Assembly (NCBI GenBank): GCA_963737075.1
Contig: CAVTRI010000001.1
Coordinates: 186,001 to 250,000, forward strand
Direction of reading: 5' to 3'
From: CAVTRI01 sp963737075
Lineage (GTDB): Bacteria; Actinomycetota; Acidimicrobiia; Acidimicrobiales; Palsa-688
DNA: 64,000 bases
Below, one piece after another: positions 41,070 to 49,890 of the stretch. Under the pieces are notes generated by a model. The model made no database searches and had not been told where the DNA came from. It was given only the letters and a program-made list of their open reading frames with translations. How positions within the stretch are numbered: the first letter of the stretch is position 1; the number at the start of each line of letters is the position of its first letter. The position numbers were made by a program, and so were the translations under genes.

Positions 41070-42047
41070 ATGGCACTGAACACCATCTGGGTCATCGTTG
41101 ACCACCAGGGCGACACAGTGGCCCCGTTGAGCCTCGAACTGCTCACCGAGGCCCACAAGCTCGGCGGCGCGGTCGAAGGCGTCACCTGGGGCGCCCCGGG
41201 AGAACTGAACTCGGTCGCGGCGACAGCAGGCGCCTACGGGGCGACTGCCCTTCACACCGTGGGCGACCTGGGCGGTGGGCTCCCGGCGCCCGCGGTCGCC
41301 GCCGCGGCCGCCGAGCAGGTGAACTCCGGCAACAGTCCTGACGCCATCGTGGTGCCGCACAACTACGACGGGCGTGACATCGCGGCCAGGCTTTCAGCTC
41401 GGCTCGACCGCCCGGTGCTGACCAATATCGTCGGCCTCGAGGAGGCGGACGGCGCGCTGGTCACCGAGCACCAGATCTTCGGCGGGTCCGAGGTCTTGAA
41501 GGCGCGCTTCACGAGCGAGGGGCCGGGGATCTTCCTGATCCGGACCAAGTCATTCGCTGCCGAAGAAAGCGGCGGCGGGCCGGCCGCTGTGGACGAGTGG
41601 GCCGTGCCAGATCTGGCGGCGACCGGGGCGGCCAAGGTCGGCGAACGGCACGTCGAGGAGAGCGAGGGCCCGAAGCTCGATGAGGCCGCCGTGGTGGTCT
41701 CCGGGGGCCGCGGCCTCGGGGAGGCCGGCAACTACAAGCTGATCGAGGAGCTCGCCAAGCTGCTCCAGGGTGCGGCAGGAGCGTCACGCGCCATCGTGGA
41801 CGCAGGCTGGGTGCCTTACTCCCATCAGGTCGGCCAGACCGGAAAGACGGTCAAGCCGACGGTGTACATCGCGGTGGGTATCTCCGGTGCCACGCAGCAC
41901 ATGGTCGGCATGAAGGGCGCCAAGAACATCATCGCCATCAACAAGGACCAGGAGGCACCGATCTTTTCGATCGCCGACCTGGGTGTCGTCGGCGATGTGC
42001 ACAAGGTCCTGCCGAAGCTGATCGAGGCGCTCCAGGCACGTAGCTGA
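41070..42047 (+). CDS. etfA: Electron transfer flavoprotein alpha subunit
   Basis: 325 aa. C-terminal FAD domain: VVVSGGRGLGEAGNYKLIEELA, ASRAIVDAGWVPYSHQVGQTGKTVKP, YIAVGISGATQHMVGMKG, and IIAINKDQEAPIFSIADLG-VVGD, all classic. The N-terminal domain is shorter and less conserved. Ends 6 bp from the convergent SCO1664-like gene. Confidence 0.93.
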   Translation: MALNTIWVIVDHQGDTVAPLSLELLTEAHKLGGAVEGVTWGAPGELNSVAATAGAYGATALHTVGDLGGGLPAPAVAAAAAEQVNSGNSPDAIVVPHNYDGRDIAARLSARLDRPVLTNIVGLEEADGALVTEHQIFGGSEVLKARFTSEGPGIFLIRTKSFAAEESGGGPAAVDEWAVPDLAATGAAKVGERHVEESEGPKLDEAAVVVSGGRGLGEAGNYKLIEELAKLLQGAAGASRAIVDAGWVPYSHQVGQTGKTVKPTVYIAVGISGATQHMVGMKGAKNIIAINKDQEAPIFSIADLGVVGDVHKVLPKLIEALQARS

Positions 42048-42053
42048 CGCCAC

Positions 42054-42776
42054 CTACACCATCGGCCAGGGGTAGGGCCGGTGGGACCGCGGCTCGGGGA
42101 GCGTCCCGTGCCGCACTAGCGCCCGCGTCCGACGGAGCAGCGCCTGCTGCTCGTCGTCGTGGAGGAGCCCAGCGACAGCCCCGGGAAGCCCGTCGCGGAC
42201 GAGGCGGTCGAGCGCGGCCAGGATGTCGTCGTCGAGAGGTTCGCCGGCGAAGTCCCAGATGACCGTGCGGAGCTTCGGGTCCGCGTGGAAGCAGAGCCCG
42301 TGGTCGATGCCCCATAACACCCCGTCCGTGCCGAGCAGGCAGTGTCCCCCTTTTCGGTCGGCGTTGTTGGCCACGACATCGAAGGCGGCCATGCGCTTCA
42401 ACGCCGGATGGTGCCGCTCGTCTTCGAGAAGCGTGAAGTAGTGCTGCTCGAAATCCGCGTCGACAAATCGTTGCAACGAGCCGATGCCCAGGGGGGCCTC
42501 ACGGCGGACGATCGTTTCCGGGACCAGGCCCCACCCCAGTGCGCAGTCGAGCTCGTAGGCCGCCACTTCCCGCCGGTACAGGCCGTCTGGGAAGTCCCAC
42601 AGCGGCCTCTCGGCCCGAAGCGGCTTGTAGATGGCGATGAGCTGCTCGTCGCCTTCGCACACGGTGACGAGGAACGTGCCGTTGCTGCTCCAGGGCATCC
42701 GACCCTGTATCTCGACCCGACCCCCGGCGAGCAGCGTCAGGGCGTCGGCGCGCGATGTCCGTTGGTTCTCGGGCAC
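42054..42776 (-). CDS. SCO1664-family protein (PI3/4-kinase-like fold)
   Basis: 240 aa from GTG 42776, overlapping DUF3090 by 40 bases. IAIYKPLRAERPLWDFPDGLYRREVAA is the family hallmark; FDVVANNADRKGGHCLLG (catalytic Asp/Asn-like) and LWGIDHGLCF (metal Asp) resemble PI3/4-kinase or HipA motifs. Function unknown. The order phosphomutase - DUF3090 - SCO1664 is conserved in actinobacteria (Rv2135c-Rv2133c region in M. tuberculosis). Confidence 0.8.
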   Translation of the reverse strand: MPENQRTSRADALTLLAGGRVEIQGRMPWSSNGTFLVTVCEGDEQLIAIYKPLRAERPLWDFPDGLYRREVAAYELDCALGWGLVPETIVRREAPLGIGSLQRFVDADFEQHYFTLLEDERHHPALKRMAAFDVVANNADRKGGHCLLGTDGVLWGIDHGLCFHADPKLRTVIWDFAGEPLDDDILAALDRLVRDGLPGAVAGLLHDDEQQALLRRTRALVRHGTLPEPRSHRPYPWPMV

Positions 42777-43243
42777 GAGTGTCCTGAGGGGTCCATCGGG
42801 TAGCCGCACAACGGGCAGGCAGGGCGTCCAGCGGCGACGAGCTCGGCCCCGCGGCGTACCAGGGCGGCGGCGGTCCCCCGGGTGATCGACAGGCGGCCGA
42901 CTGCGGCAGGATCGTCCTCGTCTTCGGACGCCTCTTCGGCCATCAGCACGATCCGGTCGGATTGCTCGTCGTATGCGAGCTGCATCGAGCCGACCACCCA
43001 CTCCGGCTCGACCGGGTCCACCAGCTCCAACCGGTCGTCATCGGGGACGTCCTCCGGGGTCGCCAGATCGGCCAGGAGTTCGGCGAGGAGCCGGGCGAGC
43101 GCGGAGACTTGCTGTTTCTCCAACTTGAGCGTGACAAGCCGGTCAGCCTGGCGGGCCTGCAGGTAGAACGTGCGCTGTCCGGGAGGACCGACGGTGCCGA
43201 CAGTGCTCCACTCGGTCTCGGGCAGGTCGAACGACTCGCTCAT
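42737..43243 (-). CDS. DUF3090 family protein
   Basis: 168 aa from ATG 43243. FDLPETEWSTVGTVGPPGQR at the start, FYLQARQADRLVTLKLEKQQ, WVVGSMQLAYDEQSDRIVLMAEE, and a C-terminal CPLCGYPMDPSGHSCPRTNGH zinc-ribbon-like segment (C-x2-C, H/C) are diagnostic. Function unknown. The start overlaps the stop of the mini-ORF element (ATGA), so its translation may depend on coupling through that element. Confidence 0.85.
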   Translation of the reverse strand: MSESFDLPETEWSTVGTVGPPGQRTFYLQARQADRLVTLKLEKQQVSALARLLAELLADLATPEDVPDDDRLELVDPVEPEWVVGSMQLAYDEQSDRIVLMAEEASEDEDDPAAVGRLSITRGTAAALVRRGAELVAAGRPACPLCGYPMDPSGHSCPRTNGHRAPTP

Positions 43244-43389
43244 CGTTCCACCGTCCATCGGACGGTGCTCCGACCTGGGTTGGCGCCCTGTGCTGACGGG
43301 TTCGCTCGTCGAGGCTCGCCCTGTGCTGACGGGTTCGCTCGTCGAGGCTCGCCCTGTGCTGACGGGTTCGCTCGTCGAGGCTCGCTCAC
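43240..43389 (-). CDS. Start-coupled 49-codon mini-ORF built from 33-bp repeats
   Basis: GTG (43389) overlaps the phosphomutase stop and TGA (43240) overlaps the DUF3090 ATG. It encodes VSEPRR, then an 11-residue repeat EPRRANPSAQG in three copies, then a unique tail ending STVRWTVER. The tail contains the hairpin CACCGTCC-GAT-GGACGGTG (43249-43267), 5 nt from the next start, the same stem and spacing as in the ccmH/ccmI element. Whether the peptide is stable or only the act of translation matters is unknown. Confidence 0.45.
   Translation of the reverse strand: MSEPRRANPSAQGEPRRANPSAQGEPRRANPSAQGANPGRSTVRWTVER
43285..43383 (-). repeat. Three perfect 33-bp tandem repeats
   Basis: 43285-43317, 43318-43350 and 43351-43383 are identical. 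A unit on the minus strand contains GAGCGAACCCGTCAGCACAG, which aligns with GAGCGAACCGACGAGCACAG in the 65-bp repeats at 25.1 kb. 33 bp keeps the frame, giving three copies of an 11-residue peptide. Confidence 0.9.
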
Positions 43390-44096
43390 GATGGCCGGAG
43401 CTCGCAGAGCGAGCCGGTCGAGTTGACCGCCAGGACGACCGGGCCGCCACGGGTGTAACGGATGGCAGTGATCGAGCACGGCGAGATGACGATGCGCTGG
43501 AACAGATCGAGGTGGGTGCCGAGGGCGGCGGCGACGACCGCCTTGATCGGGTCGGCATGAGAGACGGCGACGACCGCTTCCCCGGGGTGGCGGGCCACGA
43601 CGGTCGCCACGGTATCGGCCATGCGGGTCTGCATGCCCGAGAACGACTCGCCTCCTGGAAACCGGAACCCGCTCGGATAGCGCTGGACTGTCGCCCACTC
43701 GGGCCGTTTGACCAGCCCCTTGAGCTCAGCGCCGGTCCACTCGCCGAAGTCGCATTCGAGGAGGCCCCGCTCGATCGTCGGCCGCAGCCCGAGCGCAGCG
43801 GCGATCGGCGCCGCCGTTTCCCGGGTGCGCTCGAGGGGGGATGCATAGACCGCTGTCACCCTCGGCGGTTTCCGGCCGTCGAGGGCCGGGGCGGCTACCC
43901 AGGCGGCCAGGCGCTCGGCGCAACGCTGAGCCTGGGTCCGCCCGGCTTCGCTCAGGTGGAGGCCGGAAGCCCGGCCCGGCAGCACCTGGCCGGTTGTCGG
44001 CGTTTCTCCGTGGCGGACGAAGAGCACGAGCGCTCCTGGCGGCGGCTTGGGCTTGGGAGCGCGCCGAAACGAGCTCGGGTTGGTGGCGGTCGGCAT
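43386..44096 (-). CDS. Histidine phosphatase/phosphomutase, MSMEG_4193 family
   Basis: 236 aa from ATG 44096 (TTG 44108 is also open). Phosphohistidine motif LVLFVRHGETPTTGQVLPG near residue 25, YASPLERTRETAAPIA, ECDFGEWTGAELK, and VAVSHADPIKAVVA with the second His. Probably a phosphatase despite the mutase name. First gene of the phosphomutase-DUF3090-SCO1664 operon; its stop overlaps the repeat mini-ORF. Confidence 0.88.
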   Translation of the reverse strand: MPTATNPSSFRRAPKPKPPPGALVLFVRHGETPTTGQVLPGRASGLHLSEAGRTQAQRCAERLAAWVAAPALDGRKPPRVTAVYASPLERTRETAAPIAAALGLRPTIERGLLECDFGEWTGAELKGLVKRPEWATVQRYPSGFRFPGGESFSGMQTRMADTVATVVARHPGEAVVAVSHADPIKAVVAAALGTHLDLFQRIVISPCSITAIRYTRGGPVVLAVNSTGSLCELRPS

Positions 44097-44145
44097 CTGC
44101 CGGGCCAAGCTATCGGAGGCCGGTTAACGGAGCCGCCGACGCTCG

Positions 44146-44775
44146 TCATCCGGCCGGGTGCGCAGTCCCCGTCAGTACCTTCAACCCCGACGACGTCGGG
44201 TTCCCGTTTGCCCGCTGCCGGGTGACCGTCAGAGTCGGGAAGTCGGTGGGGGGCACGCCTGACCAGAGCGTGACGTTGTCAGGCTGGTTGAAGGTGCCGA
44301 TCGTGACGAGGACTCCCGAGGGGCTCTTCAGCCACGCCTGGTAGTACTGACCGTTGTCGAGGCGGGGCAGGCCCGTCGCGTGGAGGAGGACCCGCCAGCC
44401 GGACACGGTTTTGGTGAGCGTGGCCTCGCCCACCGCCCCCGGATCGAGGCTGGTGCCCGCGAGGGCGGCTTGGTACGTCAGCGGACGGCTGCCGCCGCCG
44501 GAGGACACGCCGATCGCAATACCGACGGCGATCGCGGCGGCGGCGGCAATGCCGGCGACGGCGGTCAGGAGGCGGCGACGGCCCCGCTTCACGTTCGCAG
44601 GGGGGTGTTCGGCGGCGATCGCTTGCGCAACACGGTTTTCGAGCCGGGGGTCCGCCTCAGCCCAGACGGCGGGATCGGCCAAAAGGCCGCGCACGTTGTC
44701 GAGCTCGTCCCGCTCGTCGGGTTCGAGGCGGATCGGCTCGCCGGTCAGGTACCGGATGCGGTCGTCGTCGGTCAC
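44146..44775 (-). CDS. RskA-like membrane anti-sigma factor
   Basis: 209 aa. Cytoplasmic N-terminus (about 68 residues, no zinc His/Cys motif), a TM helix at about 69-90 (LLTAVAGIAAAAAIAVGIAIGV), and an extracytoplasmic RskA-type domain with YQAWLKSPSGVLVTIGTFNQPD and VTLWSGVPPTDFPTLTVTRQ. It should hold the ECF sigma factor encoded 24 bp upstream until proteolysed. Confidence 0.85.
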   Translation of the reverse strand: MTDDDRIRYLTGEPIRLEPDERDELDNVRGLLADPAVWAEADPRLENRVAQAIAAEHPPANVKRGRRRLLTAVAGIAAAAAIAVGIAIGVSSGGGSRPLTYQAALAGTSLDPGAVGEATLTKTVSGWRVLLHATGLPRLDNGQYYQAWLKSPSGVLVTIGTFNQPDNVTLWSGVPPTDFPTLTVTRQRANGNPTSSGLKVLTGTAHPAG

Positions 44776-44799
44776 CGCAGGAACATTCTCTCCCCAGAA

Positions 44800-45370
44800 C
44801 TACGTCGGGTCGACACGTTCGGTTCCTTCCTCATCGCGCAGGTGACCGAGCAGCGCTGCTAGTCGCCGGTGAACACGAAACGTACGCGATTTGACCGTTC
44901 CCAGCGGGACGCCGAGCCGGTCGGCGATCTCCGGCAGGCTGAGGCCCTCCAGGTGCTGCCACCGCACGAGCTCGGCGTCCCCCGGCGGCAGCTGGTCGAG
45001 TGCCTCTCGAACCTGCCAGATGTCGTAGACCCGCGCCATCGACGGGGACAGGCTCACGATCGCGGGATGGTCTGTGGCGACGTCGTCGAGCCGCTCATGC
45101 CGGCGGCGCACCTCCCTCCGGTGGAGGTCGATAGCCGCCCGCCGCGAGATCGTCGCCAGCCACGGCCCTAGCTCACGGCGGGCGTCGAAGGTCGACGAGG
45201 ATCGCCACGCCTGCACGAAGGCCTGCTGCGTGGCTTCCTCCGCCAGTTCCCGGTCACCAAGTGTCTTGTACGCGACGGCGTAGACCAGCCTCCCGTACCG
45301 CGCGATAGACGTCCCGCACTGCGTCTTCGTCGCCGCGCGCGAACCGCGACACCAAAGCCGGGTCGAGCAC
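44800..45370 (-). pseudogene. ECF sigma-70 factor with an N-terminal frameshift
   Basis: About 190 aa. Region 2 AEEATQQAFVQAWRSSSTFD ... LGPWLATISRRAAIDLHRR and region 4 ALDQLPPGDAELVRWQHLEG, LSLPEIADRLGVPLGTVKSR are intact. The natural N-terminus LDPALVSRFARGDEDAVRDVYRA is readable only in another frame from GTG 45370. One extra G at about 45298 (minus GCG-G-TAC) separates it from YGRLVYAVAYKTLGD. The unshifted frame stays open to 45411 with a non-homologous leader, so a shorter protein might still be made. Partner anti-sigma is downstream. Confidence 0.8.
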
Positions 45371-45433
45371 CCAGAGACGGTAACCCCCGTCCGGTCCGAC
45401 TGGCGGCGCAATTGACCGATAGGTTCAGTCGGT

Positions 45434-46105
45434 GTGACTAGTGCGGAGCTGGAAGCGATCTCCGCCGAAATCGTCGCCTGCCGAGCGTGTCCCCGTCTGG
45501 TGGCCTGGCGCGAGGCGATAGCACGAGAGGGGCGGGCGGCCTTCCGCGGTCAGCAGTACTGGGCTCGGCCTGTTCCGGGGTTCGGCGACCCGGCCGCCCG
45601 GGTCCTGGTCCTCGGTCTGGCCCCGGCCGCGCACGGCGGGAACCGAACCGGACGGGTGTTCACCGGCGACCGTTCAGGCGACTGGCTCTTCGCATCGATG
45701 CACCGCGCCGGGCTGGCCAATCAGCCAACCAGCGTGGCCCAGGACGACGGGCTGCGGCTGAACGGGGCCTATATCGCGGCTGCGGTGCGGTGCGCGCCGC
45801 CCGCCAACAAGCCGACGCCCGCCGAACGAGACCGGTGCCTGCCCTACGTCGCGCGAGAGCTGGCCGCCCTGGCCGGCGTGCGGGTGGTCGTCGCCCTCGG
45901 GCAGTTTGCCTACGTCGTCGCCTGCCGGCTCCTCGACGTGCGGCCTCGACCCCGCTTCGGTCACGGCGTCGAGGTGGCCGCCCCGGACGGGAAGATCATC
46001 CTCTGCTCGTTTCATCCGAGCCAGCAGAACACCTTCACCGGCCGGCTCACACGCGACATGCTCGACGCCGTGTTTGCCAGAGCGGCCGAACTGGGGACGC
46101 CGTAG
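45434..46105 (+). CDS. Uracil-DNA glycosylase, family 5 (UDGb-like)
   Basis: 223 aa. Fe-S UDG superfamily: ACRACPRLVAWRE gives the first two Cys (C16, C19), RCAPPANKPT and DRCLPYV the others. Motif 1 is LVLGLAPAAHGGNRTGR (no catalytic Asp/Asn in the family 4 position, the family 5 trait) and motif 2 is SFHPSQQNTFTGRLT. Excises uracil, hypoxanthine and related bases. Its TAG overlaps the GTG of the Fpg/Nei gene, forming a base-excision-repair operon. Confidence 0.9.
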   Translation: MTSAELEAISAEIVACRACPRLVAWREAIAREGRAAFRGQQYWARPVPGFGDPAARVLVLGLAPAAHGGNRTGRVFTGDRSGDWLFASMHRAGLANQPTSVAQDDGLRLNGAYIAAAVRCAPPANKPTPAERDRCLPYVARELAALAGVRVVVALGQFAYVVACRLLDVRPRPRFGHGVEVAAPDGKIILCSFHPSQQNTFTGRLTRDMLDAVFARAAELGTP

Positions 46106-46899
46106 TGCCCGAGCTGCCTGAGGTCGAGGGCTACCGGTTGCTGGCCGAGCGCGCGATCGGCCGCCGGGTGACCTCCGTCGATGCCTCGGACGGCTGGTAC
46201 CTCAAGCGGGGGCTGACGGCCGCCGGGCTGGAGTCGGCCCTCGTCGGCCGCAGCTTCACCGCTGTGCGGCGCCGAGGGAAGCTGTTGCTGCTCGACACGG
46301 AGGGAGCCGGCCCCGTCGTGGGGCTTCGGTTCGGGATGAGCGGCCGGTTGCTGGTCGACGGGCAGGCGAGCGTCGACCGGCTCCTGTATTCATCTCCACT
46401 GGACGCCGTTCGGTTCAACCGGTTCGCGATCACCTTCGATGACGGCGGGAGCCTCATCATGCGCGACCCGCGCCGGCTGGGCGGGGTCGAGCTCGACCCC
46501 GACGAGGACCGTCTCGGGCCCGACGCCTCCACGGTCACGCTGGCCGAGCTGCGCAGGGCACTCGCCGGCGGACGGGAAGCGTTGAAAGCGCGCCTGCTCG
46601 ACCAGGCACGTCTTGCGGGCGTCGGGAATCTGATCGCCGACGAGCTGCTGTGGCGGGCGGGCCTGTCGCCCATCCGGCCGGCCGGCAGCCTGACACCGGC
46701 CGAGCTTCGCCGCCTCCACCGCCACCTGGTCAGCGGCCTCGGGGACCTGACCGCTCGTGGCGGCTCCCATACCGGGGACCTGATGCAGCACCGTCTAGCC
46801 GGCGGTCGGTGCCCACGCGACGGCGCTCCCCTCCGGCGCGACACGGTCGGCGGCCGCACCACGTGGTGGTGCCCGGCGCACCAGGCGGGATCGACGTGA
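46105..46899 (+). CDS. Fpg/Nei-family DNA glycosylase-AP lyase
   Basis: 264 aa from GTG 46105. N-terminal PELPEVEGYR with catalytic Pro2 and Glu3, RRRGKLLLLD with the conserved Lys, LDQARLAGVGNLIADELLW (H2TH), and a C-terminal GGRCPRDGAPLRR ... WWCPAHQ zinc finger in which one ligand pair looks altered (C-x2-D, C-x2-H). Removes oxidised bases. Coupled to UDG upstream and to the ABC1 kinase downstream (GTGA overlap). Confidence 0.9.
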   Translation: MPELPEVEGYRLLAERAIGRRVTSVDASDGWYLKRGLTAAGLESALVGRSFTAVRRRGKLLLLDTEGAGPVVGLRFGMSGRLLVDGQASVDRLLYSSPLDAVRFNRFAITFDDGGSLIMRDPRRLGGVELDPDEDRLGPDASTVTLAELRRALAGGREALKARLLDQARLAGVGNLIADELLWRAGLSPIRPAGSLTPAELRRLHRHLVSGLGDLTARGGSHTGDLMQHRLAGGRCPRDGAPLRRDTVGGRTTWWCPAHQAGST

Positions 46900-48392
46900 G
46901 CACGCTCTCTGCGCCGCAGCCGGCCCGCCGGCGTCCCGCCACCGACTTTGGCACGACGGCCACGATCAGCCGGTTTCACGGTCCGTACGCAAGCGGGCCG
47001 CCAGCCGCCGACCTCAGGGTCGACACCCCGCGACTGGACAGGTTCGGCCTGCCCGAGTTGCGCCGCATGGTGGTGATCTACTGCACGCTCGTCACCAGCG
47101 TTCTGAGGGCGGTGGGCGCCCGCCTGGTGCGGCGGCGGCGGCGCAGCTCGTTTGCCGCCGCGTTCGAGGGGGCGGTGGACGGGTTCATCAAGCTGGGACC
47201 GACGTTCGTCAAGTTGGGGCAGGTGATCGCGTCGTCGCCGGGGCTGTTCCCGGAGCCGTTGGCCACCGCCGCCGAGCGCTGCCTCGACGAGGTGCCGCCC
47301 TTCGATGGGGCGACGGCCCGGAGGATGGTCCGCGCGGATCTAGGCCGCCCGGTGGCGCAGATCTTCCGCAGTTTTGACGAAGTCCCGCTTTCCGCGGCTT
47401 CCATCGGCCAGGTGCACGCATGCGTGCTCGCCGACGGCCGCGACGCCGTCATCAAGCTACAGCGGCCCAATATCCGCCGACGAATGACCACGGACCTGCG
47501 GATCATGTACCGGCTCGCCCGCACCCTCGAAAGGCACTTGGCGTTCGCCCGGCGGGCCAACACCGTAGGGGTGGTCGAGGACCTGCACGCCGTGACGTTC
47601 GAGGAGCTAAACCCGGCGCTGGAGGCGTGGCGTCAGCACCGCTTCCGGGAGCAGATTGGCTTCTATGGCGACAACAGGTGGGTGACCGCTCCGGAGATCT
47701 ACTGGGATTACTGCGGTCCCCACCTGATCTGCATGGAGCGCATGTGCGGCATCCCCATGGACGACTTTGAGGAAATCCGGGCCCGCGGGGTGGACGGAGA
47801 ACTGGTGCTGCGCCGCGGAGCCAAAACCTGGCTCGAGGCGGTTGCCGTACACGGCCCGTTTCACGGCGACATGCATGCCGGCAATCTGTGGGTGCTCGAC
47901 GACGGCCGGTCCAGCTACCTCGACTTCGGGATCATGGGCGAGCTGCCCGACGAGTACAAGCAGCTCATCCGCGACCTGTTCTACACGTTCATGATCGACC
48001 AGGACTTCACGCGTATCGCCCGTGATTACAAGATGCTGGGACTGATCAGCGATGAGATGGGGACCGACGAGGAGGTCGGCCACCGGCTGCACATGGTCAT
48101 CGCTCCCATGCTCGGCAAAGTCGGTGGCATGAGCCTCGGCGACTTCATGGTGTCCGCGCTCGATCTGATGAAGCAGTACGGCATGACCGGCGCTCAGGAA
48201 CTGATGCTGGTGACGAAGCAGTTGATCTACATGGAACGCTACACCAAGGGGCTGGCTCCCGACTGGCAGATCGCGTGCGACCTCTTCCTGATAAAGAATG
48301 TGTTCCCTGAAGCAGCCGCGGCCAAGGCCGCCGAGCTGGGCGTCACGTTCCCGGACGAGTCGATGTCGTCATTCTTGCCCGGCCACTCGTAG
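46896..48392 (+). CDS. ABC1/AarF/UbiB-family atypical kinase
   Basis: 498 aa from GTG 46896. The KxGQ motif is FVKLGQVIASSPGLFP near residue 107; AASIGQVHACVLADGRDAVIKLQRP is the modified Ala-rich loop and Lys; catalytic segments PFHGDMHAGNLWVLDDG and YLDFGIMGEL. Family members support isoprenoid quinone or lipid metabolism. Overlaps the glycosylase stop by 4 bases, an unexpected coupling with DNA repair. No clear C-terminal TM. Confidence 0.88.
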   Translation: MSTLSAPQPARRRPATDFGTTATISRFHGPYASGPPAADLRVDTPRLDRFGLPELRRMVVIYCTLVTSVLRAVGARLVRRRRRSSFAAAFEGAVDGFIKLGPTFVKLGQVIASSPGLFPEPLATAAERCLDEVPPFDGATARRMVRADLGRPVAQIFRSFDEVPLSAASIGQVHACVLADGRDAVIKLQRPNIRRRMTTDLRIMYRLARTLERHLAFARRANTVGVVEDLHAVTFEELNPALEAWRQHRFREQIGFYGDNRWVTAPEIYWDYCGPHLICMERMCGIPMDDFEEIRARGVDGELVLRRGAKTWLEAVAVHGPFHGDMHAGNLWVLDDGRSSYLDFGIMGELPDEYKQLIRDLFYTFMIDQDFTRIARDYKMLGLISDEMGTDEEVGHRLHMVIAPMLGKVGGMSLGDFMVSALDLMKQYGMTGAQELMLVTKQLIYMERYTKGLAPDWQIACDLFLIKNVFPEAAAAKAAELGVTFPDESMSSFLPGHS

Positions 48393-48655
48393 CCGCGGCT
48401 TTGTCGCTCGGCTTCGGGAACTTCGACGAGTTGTTTACAGACCTTTCATGGCGGTGGCCGCCACGAATGGATGAGAATCGTGGCGGGTCCGGCTGAGCTC
48501 GCTCTTCCTTGGTGCAGTTGAGCCCGTTTTACAGACTGACGCCCGGGGTCTTCCCGGCACCACGAACTGTTGTCCTCGAGCACGCCTCATAGCGTCGTTG
48601 ATCGGTTGACCCTGCCGGCCCGCCCAGTCCCGCCGAGTAGGAGGAGGCCAAAATT
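48393..48655 (+). ncRNA. Non-coding left flank of the IS110 element (candidate bridge RNA region)
   Basis: 263 bp with no gene before the transposase ATG. It contains two copies of TTTACAGAC (48434-48442 and 48528-48536). IS110-family elements encode a structured bridge RNA in a non-coding end, so the RNA would be expected here or downstream. The exact element boundary and the RNA loops cannot be set without target-site comparison. Confidence 0.25.
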
Positions 48656-49890
48656 ATGGAACTGGTGGTGCAGCGTTGCGCTGGGGTCGACATCGGCAAG
48701 GACGAGGTCGTCGCCTGCGTCCGAACGCCGGGCGATCACGGCGGGCTCACAAGGAGACCCTCACGTTCGCGACCTTCACTTCCCAGCTGGACGCCCTCGC
48801 GGACTGGTTCGTCGCTAACGGGGTCACCGAGGTGGTGATGGAGGCTACTGGCTCGTATTGGAAGCCGGTGTGGTATGTGCTGGAGGAGCGAGGGTTCGAC
48901 CTGAGGCTGGTCAACGCTCGCCACGTCAAGCTCGTCCCCGGTCGCAAGAGCGACGTGGCCGACGCCGAATGGCTGGCTGAGCTGCTCGAACACGGCTTGC
49001 TGCGTTCCAGTTTCGTTCCCCCGTTGGCGATCCGTCTACTGCGGGACCTCACCCGGTATCGCAAGCGGCTGATCCAGGCTCATACCTCCGAGTGCCAACG
49101 GATCCAAAAGACCCTCGAAGATGCCGGCATCAAGCTGGGCTCGGTGGCCTCTGAGGTGCTCGGCGTCTCCGGACGTGCGATGCTGCGAGCGCTCATCGCT
49201 GGAGAGCGCAACCCCGAAGTCTTGGCTGAGCTGTCCCAGCGCAAGCTTCGTCGCAAGATCCCGGCGCTGCGACAAGCGCTGCGTGGCCGCTTCGGGGACC
49301 ACCACGCCTTGCTCGTGGGCATGTCGCTCGATCATGTCGAGTATCTCGAGGCTCAGATCACCAGGCTGGACGTTGCAGTCGATCGAGTGATCGCCCCTTT
49401 TGCTGAGGCCCGCGACCGTCTCGACACCATCACCGGCGTCGGCAAACGATCCGCGGAGTGCATCATCGCCGAGATCGGCACCGACATGAGTCGATTCCCC
49501 ACCGCCGGGCACCTCGCATCGTGGGCGGGGATGTGTCCGGGCAACAACATCACCGGCGGCAAACGGCGGTCTGGGAAGACCCGCAAGGGCAGCCCCTGGC
49601 TGGCCGAGATCCTCGTCGAGTGCGCCTGGGCCACCGCCCACGCTCGCAACGCCTATCTGTCCGCCCAGTTCTGGCGTCTGGCGCGGCGCACCGGCAAGAA
49701 GAGAGCCGCCGTCGCCGTCGGCCACTCCATCCTCATCGTCTGCTGGCATCTGCTCAGCCAAAACTGTGACTACGCCGACCTCGGTGACGACTGGTTCACC
49801 CGCCGCACCGACCCTGAACGCAGACGCGACCACCTCATCCGCCGACTCCAAGACCTCGGCTACGGCGTCATCCTCACCAAAGTCGCATAA
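48656..49890 (+). mobile_element. IS110-family transposase gene, frameshifted near the N-terminus
   Basis: About 411 aa. ATG 48656 follows AGGAGGAGG. N-terminal DEDD RuvC-like domain starts CAGVDIGKDEVVACV with the first Asp. After 48746 the frame slips; HKETLTFATFTSQLDALADW, VMEATGSYWKPVWYVL and KSDVADAEWLAELL continue in the next frame to 49890. Supplying one G (CGT CAC AAG) restores GGRHKETL. The C-terminal Tnp domain has TITGVGKRSAECIIAEIG and WAGMCPGNNITGGKRRSGKT, where the expected catalytic Ser position appears to be Thr. No terminal inverted repeats, as is normal for IS110. Confidence 0.85.
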
